From positions 1 to 6,174 of the forward strand of contig JAFWUA010000131.1 of NCBI GenBank assembly GCA_017518785.1: 6,174 nt of DNA. Direction: 5' to 3'. A program made the position numbers and the translations under genes. Shown here one piece after another: positions 1 to 5,489 of the stretch; position 1 is the stretch's first letter, and each line of letters opens with the position of its first letter. Below the pieces are notes generated by a model. It worked only from the letters and a program-made list of their open reading frames with translations, made no database searches and had not been told where the DNA came from. Source of the stretch: Neisseriaceae bacterium. GTDB lineage: Bacteria; Pseudomonadota; Gammaproteobacteria; Burkholderiales; Neisseriaceae.

Positions 1-359
1 CTCGTATTGCTGGTGTGAATATTCCCAACAATGCCCATATCGTGATTGGCTTACAAGCGATTTATGGCATTGGTAGCAGTCGTGCTCGCTTAATTTGTGA
101 GCGAGCTGGTATTGCTGGATCTGTTAAAGTTAAAGACTTAACAGAGGAACAGTTGGAAACTTTGCGTAGTCAGGTTGCCCAATTTGAAGTAGAGGGTGAT
201 TTGCGTCGTGAAGTAACTATGTCCATTAAACGCTTGATGGATATGGGTTGCTATCGTGGTTTCCGTCATCGTCGCGGTTTGCCCTGTCGTGGTCAAAGAA
301 CGCGTACTAATGCACGTACTCGTAAAGGTCCGCGTAAGGCAATTGCAGGTAAAAAATAA
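1..359 (+). CDS. rpsM: 30S ribosomal protein S13 (5' end cut by four bases)
   Basis: S13 sits in the head of the small ribosomal subunit, contacts the P-site tRNA and forms bridges to the large subunit. The frame is open from the first base; codons from base 3 read R-I-A-G-V-N-I-P, the standard S13 start after Met-Ala, so only ATG plus one base lies outside the window. The complete protein would be 120 residues, the usual length in Neisseriaceae. The helix-turn region with YGIGSSRA and the basic C-terminal tail (RTNARTRKGPRK, which reaches the tRNA) are both present. A GTG at base 15 is an internal valine and not the start. The stop is TAA, and rpsK follows after 23 bases. The region just upstream, where S4 represses the alpha operon in E. 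coli, is not in the window. Confidence 0.97.
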   Translation, partial: RIAGVNIPNNAHIVIGLQAIYGIGSSRARLICERAGIAGSVKVKDLTEEQLETLRSQVAQFEVEGDLRREVTMSIKRLMDMGCYRGFRHRRGLPCRGQRTRTNARTRKGPRKAIAGKK

Positions 360-370
360 TTTTCATTAAA

Positions 371-376
371 TAAGGA
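371..376 (+). promoter_or_regulatory. Ribosome binding site of rpsK, decides its start
   Basis: TAAGGA ends six bases before the ATG at 383. The open frame extends two codons upstream to a TTG at 377, but that TTG directly touches this site and the S11 family begins M-A-K, so 383 is the start. Confidence 0.85.
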
Positions 377-382
377 TTGATA

Positions 383-775
383 ATGGCTAAAGCAAACACA
401 GCTCGTGTGCGCAAAAAAATTCGCAAAACCGTTAGTGAAGGTATAGTGCATGTACATGCATCTTTTAATAATACCATCATCACTATTACTGACCGTCAAG
501 GCAATGCGTTGTCTTGGGCTACTTCTGGCGGTGCAGGTTTTAAGGGTTCGCGTAAAAGCACACCTTTCGCTGCCCAAGTTGCAGCAGAAGCTGCTGGCAA
601 AGTTGCCCAAGAGTATGGCGTAAAAAATTTAGAAGTACGCATCAAAGGTCCAGGACCTGGTCGTGAATCTTCTGTCCGCGCATTGAATGCTCTTGGCTTT
701 AAGATTACTGCAATCACGGATGTTACGCCCGTTCCTCATAACGGTTGCCGTCCTCCGAAACGTCGTCGTGTTTAA
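383..775 (+). CDS. rpsK: 30S ribosomal protein S11
   Basis: S11 lies on the platform of the 30S subunit, next to S6/S18 and the 3' end of 16S rRNA, and helps shape the cleft where mRNA leaves. The 130-residue product begins MAKANTARVRKK and shows the family core: HVHASFNNTI near 22-32, TSGGAGFKGSRKSTPFAAQ at 47-65, and IKGPGPGRES at 87-96. The tail PHNGCRPPKRRR includes Asn120-Gly121, the site that forms isoaspartate in E. coli S11 (established knowledge; whether it does so here is inference). The gene ends with tandem stops TAATAA and is spaced 20 bases from rpsD, so it is co-transcribed. The call is certain; nothing in it is unusual. Confidence 0.98.
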   Translation: MAKANTARVRKKIRKTVSEGIVHVHASFNNTIITITDRQGNALSWATSGGAGFKGSRKSTPFAAQVAAEAAGKVAQEYGVKNLEVRIKGPGPGRESSVRALNALGFKITAITDVTPVPHNGCRPPKRRRV

Positions 776-795
776 TAATCAAGGAGAGAACATAA

Positions 796-1434
796 ATGGC
801 ACGTTATATTGGACCAAAATGTAAATTGGCTCGTCGTGAAGGCACTGATTTATTTTTAAAGAGTGCTCGTCGTTCATTGGAAGATAAATGTTCCAAAGGC
901 GGAAATAGAAAAATTGATCAAGCACCAGGACAACATGGTGCTAATCGCGGACGTTTGTCGGACTATGGCATTCAGCTACGTGAGAAACAAAAAATCCGCC
1001 GTATTTATGGTGTATTAGAACGTCAGTTCCGCCGTTATTTTGCCGAAGCAGAACGCCGCCGGGGTTCTACTGGTGAATGGTTGTTACAACTTTTGGAATC
1101 TCGTTTAGATAACGTTGTTTATCGTATGGGATTTGGTTCCACTCGTGCAGAAGCACGTCAATTAGTTGGACACAAAGCCATCACAGTTAATGGTGAAGTA
1201 GTAAATATCCCATCTTACCAAGTTAAACCTGGTGATGTGGTTGCCGTTCGTGAAAAAGCGAAGAAACAAGTTCGTATTCAAGAGGCTTTGGGATTGGCAG
1301 GTCAGATTGGTTTCCCTTCTTGGGTTGATGTAGATGCAAACAAAATGGAAGGTGTATATAAGAATCTGCCAGATCGTTCGGAATTGAGCAGCGACATTAA
1401 AGAGCACTTAGTCGTTGAGTTGTATTCCAAATAA
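796..1434 (+). CDS. rpsD: 30S ribosomal protein S4 with a six-residue insertion
   Basis: S4 starts assembly of the 30S body by binding 16S rRNA, and in E. coli it represses its own operon by binding a pseudoknot near rpsM. AAGGAG at 781-786 lies nine bases before the ATG. The N-terminal domain begins MARYIGPKCKLARREGTDLF, followed by LSDYG.QLREKQKIRRIYGVLERQFRRY and the S4 RNA-binding domain (LESRLDNVVYRMGF.STRAEARQLVGHKAITVNG, about 100-140). The protein is 212 residues, against 206 in E. coli and Neisseria as I recall them. The excess is SKGGNR at residues 33-38 (bases 892-909), placed between the conserved Lys-Cys (31-32) and Lys-Ile-Asp before APGQHG. The frame is intact on both sides, so this is a true insertion rather than an error of frame. 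It ends with TAA then TAG. Confidence 0.98.
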   Translation: MARYIGPKCKLARREGTDLFLKSARRSLEDKCSKGGNRKIDQAPGQHGANRGRLSDYGIQLREKQKIRRIYGVLERQFRRYFAEAERRRGSTGEWLLQLLESRLDNVVYRMGFGSTRAEARQLVGHKAITVNGEVVNIPSYQVKPGDVVAVREKAKKQVRIQEALGLAGQIGFPSWVDVDANKMEGVYKNLPDRSELSSDIKEHLVVELYSK

Positions 1435-1463
1435 TAGTTTGAACTCAATGTAAGGACAATAAA

Positions 1464-2447
1464 ATGCAAAGTAGCCCTTCGGAATTTTTAAAACCGAGAC
1501 AAATTATTGTTGAATCCTTATCTGACAAACATGCCAAAGTTACTTTGGAGCCGTTTGAACGCGGTTTTGGGTATACTTTGGGTAACGCATTACGTCGTGT
1601 GTTGTTATCCTCTATGGTTGGTGCTGCACCAACAGAGGTTAATATTGAAGGAGTATTTCATGAATACTCTACGATTGAGCATGTTGAAGAGGATGTTGTA
1701 GATATTCTTTTGAATTTGAAAGGGATTGTCTTTAAGCTTCACTCTCGGGATACTGTTGTCCTCAAATTAGATAAGAGTAGTGCTGGTGTAGTTACGGCTG
1801 CTGATATTGAATTACCTCATGATGTGGATATTATTAATCCAGAACATGTTATTTGTCATTTGGCAGATGGTGGTAAATTATCAATGGAAATCACAGTTAA
1901 GACTGGTAGAGGTTATCTTCCTGCTAACAATCGTCGTGGCAAAGATGATAATCGTGAAATTGGTACTATGTTATTAGATGCCAGTTTTTCTCCGGTTTAT
2001 CGTGTAAGTTTTGAAGTTGAACCAGCTCGTGTCGAGCAACGTACTGATTTAGACTGTTTGGTTTTGGATATTGAAACCAATGGTTCGGTTGATCCAGAAG
2101 AATCGGTTCGTAAAGCTGCACGAATTCTGATAGAGCAAATGGAAGTTTTTGCTGGTTTAGAAAACACGGTAACCGAAGAGGAGGAAGATCTTACACCTCC
2201 TGTTGATCCAGTTCTTTTGCGTCCGGTTGATGATTTGGAATTGACTGTTCGTTCTGCTAATTGTCTGAAAGCCGAGGACATTTACTATATTGGTGATTTA
2301 ATTCAACGCACTGAAACTGAATTGTTAAAAACACCGAATTTGGGACGTAAATCTCTGAATGAGATTAAAGAAGTGCTTGCTTCAAAAGGTTTGACTTTGG
2401 GTTCTAAACTTGAATCGTGGCCTCCGGCAGGATTAGAGCGTCCCTGA
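1464..2447 (+). CDS. rpoA: DNA-directed RNA polymerase subunit alpha
   Basis: Alpha dimerises to start assembly of RNA polymerase; its C-terminal domain binds promoter UP elements and activators. AAGGA at 1452-1456 precedes the ATG by seven bases. The 327-residue product has the N-terminal assembly domain with FERGFGYTLGNALRRVLLSSM (31-51), whose Arg44-Arg45 correspond to the pair at 44-45 in E. coli. An acidic, proline-containing linker follows (about 236-250, TEEEEDLTPP). The C-terminal domain contains VRSANCLKAEDIYYIGDL; Arg263, Asn266, Cys267 and Lys269 match E. coli R265, N268, C269 and K271, and NLGRKSLNEIKEVL (292-305) holds the second helix-hairpin-helix contact. All DNA-contact residues I can place are kept. 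The gene is flanked by rpsD and rplQ in standard alpha-operon order. Confidence 0.99.
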   Translation: MQSSPSEFLKPRQIIVESLSDKHAKVTLEPFERGFGYTLGNALRRVLLSSMVGAAPTEVNIEGVFHEYSTIEHVEEDVVDILLNLKGIVFKLHSRDTVVLKLDKSSAGVVTAADIELPHDVDIINPEHVICHLADGGKLSMEITVKTGRGYLPANNRRGKDDNREIGTMLLDASFSPVYRVSFEVEPARVEQRTDLDCLVLDIETNGSVDPEESVRKAARILIEQMEVFAGLENTVTEEEEDLTPPVDPVLLRPVDDLELTVRSANCLKAEDIYYIGDLIQRTETELLKTPNLGRKSLNEIKEVLASKGLTLGSKLESWPPAGLERP

Positions 2448-2478
2448 TTTGTTGTGAATATTATAAGGATAAATTGAT

Positions 2479-2883
2479 ATGCGTCATCGTAATGCTAATC
2501 GAAAACTAAATCGCACAAGTAGCCATCGTTTGGCTATGTTGCGTAATTTAGCAAATTCATTGTTAATCCATGAAACTATTGTTACTACGCTTCCGAAAGC
2601 CAAAGAATTGCGTCGTGTAGTTGAGCCATTGATTACTTTGGGTAAAAAACCAAGTTTGGCTAATCGTCGTTTAGCTTTTGACCGCACTCGCGATCGCGAT
2701 GTTGTGGTGAAATTATTTGGCGAATTAGGAACTCGTTTTGCTAATCGTAATGGTGGTTATACACGTATTCTTAAATACGGTTTCCGTAAAGGTGATAATG
2801 CACCTATGGCTTTGGTGGAATTGGTTGATGCGGCAGAAGTGCGTCAAGCAACGGAAAATGGCAATGACGAGAGTGCAGATTAA
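2479..2883 (+). CDS. rplQ: 50S ribosomal protein L17, with extended acidic tail
   Basis: L17 lies near the peptide exit tunnel of the large subunit. The ATG at 2479 follows TAAGGA (2464-2469) by nine bases. The product begins MRHRNANRKLNRTSSHRLAMLRN and contains TTLPKAKELRRVVEPLITLGK (36-56), ANRRLAFDRTRDRDVVVKLF (61-80) and the conserved end NGGYTRILKYGFRKGDNAPMALVELVD (91-117). It is 134 residues long, against 122 in Neisseria and 127 in E. coli as I recall them. The extra residues form the tail from about 118 to 134, ending ENGNDESAD: polar, acidic and probably disordered. This is the last gene of the operon; a hairpin follows 37 bases after the stop. Confidence 0.98.
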   Translation: MRHRNANRKLNRTSSHRLAMLRNLANSLLIHETIVTTLPKAKELRRVVEPLITLGKKPSLANRRLAFDRTRDRDVVVKLFGELGTRFANRNGGYTRILKYGFRKGDNAPMALVELVDAAEVRQATENGNDESAD

Positions 2884-2920
2884 TTAGTAGTTTTTCTGTA
2901 TTGAATTTGCATTGAATATT

Positions 2921-2955
2921 CATGAGTCTGGTGGTGTTTAATCATCAGACTCATG
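2921..2955 (+). terminator. Hairpin at the end of the alpha operon
   Basis: CATGAGTCTG (2921-2930) pairs perfectly with CAGACTCATG (2946-2955). The stem extends five more pairs inward, two of them G-U (2931/2945 and 2934/2942), closing on a five-base loop GTTTA. The G-U pairs hold only in plus-strand RNA; in minus-strand RNA they become C-A mismatches, which fits use by transcripts from rplQ. The following TTGTATTTAT is T-rich but not an unbroken T run, so this may be a weak intrinsic terminator or a 3'-end stabiliser. Confidence 0.75.
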
Positions 2956-2974
2956 TTGTATTTATGGTAGATTG

Positions 2975-2988
2975 TTTCCGGCAGTGTT
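2975..2988 (-). repeat. Direct repeat copy 1 (AACACTGCCGGAAA on the minus strand)
   Basis: The plus strand reads TTTCCGGCAGTGTT and is identical to copy 2, which starts exactly 21 bp later. It lies 20 bases after the operon hairpin. The 13-bp part AACACTGCCGGAA recurs inside birA-coaX. Confidence 0.8.
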
Positions 2989-2995
2989 TATAAGA

Positions 2996-3009
2996 TTTCC
3001 GGCAGTGTT
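2996..3009 (-). repeat. Direct repeat copy 2 (AACACTGCCGGAAA on the minus strand)
   Basis: Identical over 14 bp to copy 1 and in the same orientation, with seven bases between them. Both copies are followed by a similar (T)ATA-G context. A 21-bp period is close to two helical turns, as in paired binding sites. Confidence 0.8.
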
Positions 3010-3145
3010 ATAGTTGTTTTATTTAAAATCAATCATAAGAGTTTATTGCTATTGTATTTAAATCAGATTGGTTTACTTTTGATGTGGAGAATAATTAATA
3101 AATTTGATTAAGTTAACAGTGGTAAAAATTTGTTTTGCCGTTTAT

Positions 3146-3173
3146 TAGACAGTATCATAGTGGCTTTTATACG
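3146..3173 (+). promoter_or_regulatory. Possible sigma-70 promoter for hldC
   Basis: TAGACA (3146-3151, five of six to TTGACA) and TATACG (3168-3173, four of six to TATAAT) are 16 bases apart. Transcription would start near 3180, leaving a leader of under 20 bases before the ATG at 3197. The region is AT-rich, so chance matches are likely. Confidence 0.35.
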
Positions 3174-3196
3174 AAAGCTTTTGGAAAAGTTTTGCG

Positions 3197-3688
3197 ATGT
3201 TTGATTTAGCACCTCCCAAATTTGAACGCAAGATAGTGCAACCTGATTTATTATCAGAATATTTGATAAAGGTTAAAAGGCCGTTAGTGTTTACCAATGG
3301 TTGTTTTGATATTATTCATCGCGGACATGTTAGTTATTTGGCACAGGCACGTACACTTGGGTCTTCTTTGTGTGTGGCTTTGAATACTGATGATTCGGTG
3401 AAGCGTTTGGGTAAAGGTGATGAACGTCCGATTAATCCATTAAATCATCGTATGGCAGTTGTAGCGGCATTGGCAAGTGTTGATGTGGTTACCTGGTTTG
3501 ATGAAGATACTCCACTTAATTTAATTGAATATATAAAGCCTGATATTTTGGTTAAGGGTGGAGATTGGGCAATCAAAAATATAGTTGGTGCCAAAGAAAC
3601 TTTACAGCGTGGTGGGCGTGTTTTTTCTATTCCTTTTTTATATGATACTTCTACGAGTGCATTGATAGATAAAGTTCGTAATTGTTGA
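3197..3688 (+). CDS. hldC: D-glycero-beta-D-manno-heptose 1-phosphate adenylyltransferase
   Basis: Also called rfaE2, or the C-terminal domain of HldE. This cytoplasmic enzyme joins heptose 1-phosphate to AMP from ATP, giving ADP-heptose for the lipopolysaccharide or lipooligosaccharide inner core. The 163-residue product is a single nucleotidyltransferase domain: VFTNGCFDIIHRGHVSYL (31-48) includes the HxGH motif as HRGH at 41-44, then ERPINPL..RM (76-86), the KPDILVKGGDW block (114-124) and the STSALI end segment (152-157) that matches the substrate-binding STT..I region of E. coli HldE. The N-terminal sugar-kinase domain found in E. coli HldE is absent, so a separate hldA is expected elsewhere. 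The Shine-Dalgarno sequence is weak (GGAAAAG at 3183-3189). It appears to be first of a three-gene set with birA-coaX. Confidence 0.93.
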   Translation: MFDLAPPKFERKIVQPDLLSEYLIKVKRPLVFTNGCFDIIHRGHVSYLAQARTLGSSLCVALNTDDSVKRLGKGDERPINPLNHRMAVVAALASVDVVTWFDEDTPLNLIEYIKPDILVKGGDWAIKNIVGAKETLQRGGRVFSIPFLYDTSTSALIDKVRNC

Positions 3689-3713
3689 TATTTGATGTTT
3701 GTAAAACTATTTT
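3685..3713 (+). promoter_or_regulatory. Possible promoter for birA-coaX
   Basis: TTGATA (3685-3690, five of six to TTGACA, overlapping the hldC stop) and TATTTT (3708-3713, four of six to TATAAT) are 17 bases apart. This would allow birA-coaX to be transcribed apart from hldC. The evidence is sequence match only, in AT-rich DNA. Confidence 0.3.
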
Positions 3714-3743
3714 TTTAAGATGACTATTTTTAAGTAAGTAATT

Positions 3744-5489
3744 ATGAATCAATTTGATATGACTAATAACCTAAATGATTGTGATGCAAATACTTTATGG
3801 AGCATACTATCCGATGGAAAACCACACAATGTGGCAGATTTATGTATTGAGCTTAATACCGATGCAGGAGGATTAAATCGTTTGCGATTAATGTTGCCGG
3901 AAAATGTGCGTGAATCACTAAAACAGGGAGATGGTTTTTGGCAGTTACGTTACCCATCTGTTGTTTTCCGGCAGACTGATTTTGTTGAATTTGCATCTAC
4001 CGAAGAAATTTATGTCGAAGTATTAGATGAATGTACATCTACCAATACAGTTTTATCCAATAGAGTTCGTGCTGATTCGGAAGCACGTTTTTGTCATGCA
4101 ATAGTTGCCAATCATCAGCTCGAAGGCAGGGGTAGGCAAGATAGACAATGGATTGCACCAGCGGGCGATGCTTTAACGTTTAGCATGGCATTGACTTGTC
4201 AGCGTCCGCAGAATCATACTGGTGCTTTGCCATTGGTAGTTGCTTTAAGTTGTCAGAAAGTTTTGCAGCGTTTTGGGGTGATTGCTCATATTAAATGGCC
4301 TAATGATTTGATGGTTGGCAATGCCAAATTGGGAGGAATTTTGATTGAGAGTATTCCTCAAACAATGGGTCATACTTGTGTTATTGGAGTTGGCTTAAAT
4401 TTTCGTGCACCGCTCGTTCATGATCAAAACACTGCCGGAATCTGGCAGTATGATGATACTATTCAACCAACATCTTTCTTGAAAGCTTTGATTCACGAAA
4501 TAAATCGTGATGCACAATTTTTCTTTATTTATGGTTTTTCTCGTTTTCAAACGGCTTATATTTCTGCCTGTCGTGATAATAATCGCATTGTTGTGATTAT
4601 GCAGAAGGATAAGGTGGTAGCAGAAGGGCGTGTTTTAGGTGTTGATGGTTCTGGTGCCTTGATGTTGGAAGACAGTGGAAATGTCAAAAAAATAGTTAAT
4701 GGTGAAGTATCGTTGCGTCATAAAGATGAATTAAGTGATAGTTCCATTGAGCAAATATTAATTTTAGACTGTGGTAATAGTCAAATTAAATGGGCATGGG
4801 TTATCAATAAAGAAATAGTTGGTACTTTTCGTGCTCCTTACAGTCGCATTTCGATTTTGGGTGAGTTTTGTCGTCAGCATCGTAATATTAAACGTGTCTA
4901 TGGTTGTGCAGTGTGTGGTCAGATGAAAAAGCTGCAAGTAGCAGAAAATGTTTTGCATCGTATTGAATGGCTAACATCAGAACAAGTTGCGTGTGGCATT
5001 CGCAATCATTATCGTCATATTGGTGAACATGGTGCCGACCGCTGGTTTAATGCTTTGGGTGTTAGGCGTTTTACTAATCATGCTTGCGTGGTTATTTCTT
5101 GTGGAACAGCGATTACCGTAGATGCTGTTACCAGTGGTAATCAATATTTGGGTGGAAGTATTTTGCCTGGATTTAATTTAATGAAAGAAGCCTTGTCTCA
5201 AAATACTGCTAATTTAAATCGTCCGTTTGGTCGTATTTATCCTTTCGCAACGACTACACCTAATGCGATTGCCAGCGGTATTATGGACGCTGTGATAGGA
5301 GCAATACTCCTTATGCATGGACGACTGCTGGAAAAGGAAGAAGGTTTGCCAGTTGATGTTATTTTGACTGGTGGTGGGGCTTCACGTATTTATCATCATT
5401 TGCCTACTAAATTTATTACCGAGAATCATGTTGAATTGGTTGAAAATTTAGTATTTTTTGGTTTGTTAAATCGGATTGAACAATTATGA
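3744..5489 (+). CDS. birA-coaX: Fused biotin--[acetyl-CoA carboxylase] ligase / type III pantothenate kinase
   Basis: A two-enzyme cytoplasmic protein of 581 residues. The first half attaches biotin to the carrier protein of acetyl-CoA carboxylase by way of biotinyl-AMP; the second phosphorylates pantothenate, the first step to CoA. Residues about 10-70 look like the winged-helix region of neisserial BirA. The ligase core shows GRGRQDRQW (128-136, adenylate loop), KWPNDL (184-189), KLGGILIE (195-202, with the expected catalytic Lys195) and GVGLNF (215-220), then a C-terminal domain ending GEVSLR (320-325). The kinase starts about 338 with the ATP motif DCGNS (342-346), then HGADRW (429-434), CGTAITVD (453-460), GGSILPGF (470-477) and LTGGGA (541-546). 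Asp133 replaces the glycine common in the adenylate loop; other active ligases vary here. The start at 3744 has only a weak ribosome site; Met6 at 3759 is an alternative. Whether the N-terminal region still binds DNA is not clear. Confidence 0.95.
   Translation: MNQFDMTNNLNDCDANTLWSILSDGKPHNVADLCIELNTDAGGLNRLRLMLPENVRESLKQGDGFWQLRYPSVVFRQTDFVEFASTEEIYVEVLDECTSTNTVLSNRVRADSEARFCHAIVANHQLEGRGRQDRQWIAPAGDALTFSMALTCQRPQNHTGALPLVVALSCQKVLQRFGVIAHIKWPNDLMVGNAKLGGILIESIPQTMGHTCVIGVGLNFRAPLVHDQNTAGIWQYDDTIQPTSFLKALIHEINRDAQFFFIYGFSRFQTAYISACRDNNRIVVIMQKDKVVAEGRVLGVDGSGALMLEDSGNVKKIVNGEVSLRHKDELSDSSIEQILILDCGNSQIKWAWVINKEIVGTFRAPYSRISILGEFCRQHRNIKRVYGCAVCGQMKKLQVAENVLHRIEWLTSEQVACGIRNHYRHIGEHGADRWFNALGVRRFTNHACVVISCGTAITVDAVTSGNQYLGGSILPGFNLMKEALSQNTANLNRPFGRIYPFATTTPNAIASGIMDAVIGAILLMHGRLLEKEEGLPVDVILTGGGASRIYHHLPTKFITENHVELVENLVFFGLLNRIEQL
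3966..3974 (-). repeat. Partial copy of the CTGCCGGAA motif
   Basis: The plus strand reads TTCCGGCAG, inside the BirA coding part. It matches the nine-base core of the intergenic repeats but then diverges (GACT instead of TGTT), so it may be chance. Confidence 0.45.
4428..4440 (+). repeat. Third full copy of AACACTGCCGGAA, inverted relative to copies 1 and 2
   Basis: Exact 13-bp match to the two intergenic repeats but on the opposite strand and inside birA-coaX, where it encodes N-T-A-G at residues 229-232 in a weakly conserved loop after the ligase core. It also starts a small inverted repeat: ACTGCC (4431-4436) with GGCAGT (4444-4449) around seven bases. Confidence 0.75.

Larger units (their letters stand above)
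2884..3196. other. 313-base intergenic gap between the ribosomal operon and hldC
   Basis: No gene-like frame is seen here. In order it holds a hairpin (2921-2955), two copies of a 14-bp direct repeat (2975-2988 and 2996-3009), a very AT-rich stretch (about 3011-3135) with no clear structure, and a possible promoter just before hldC. It divides two functionally unrelated gene sets on the same strand. Confidence 0.8.

Noticed and set aside
15..17. GTG at base 15 as the start of rpsM
   Set aside because: The preceding codons R-I-A-G continue the S13 N-terminus in frame, so this codon is internal valine.
293..610. A minus-strand open frame spanning the rpsM-rpsK junction
   Set aside because: It overlaps two certain ribosomal genes and shows no protein-like motif; it is a chance antisense frame.
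2423..2430. TCCGGCAG near the end of rpoA as a further copy of the repeat
   Set aside because: Only eight bases match, and they encode the conserved Pro-Pro-x-Gly region of RpoA, so the match is explained by coding.
2921..2955. The operon hairpin as an inverted pair of canonical Neisseria DNA uptake sequences
   Set aside because: The arms read CATGAGTCTG, which lacks the GCCGTCTGAA core and matches no dialect I can recall.
3894..3904. TTGCCGGAAAA in birA as another repeat copy
   Set aside because: It lacks the leading C of the core and the whole AACA half; the match is too short to support.
4431..4449. A small hairpin ACTGCC/GGCAGT inside birA-coaX, considered as a terminator or attenuator
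   Set aside because: The stem is only six pairs with a seven-base loop and no T run, and it lies mid-gene; it is more likely a side effect of the repeat copy there.
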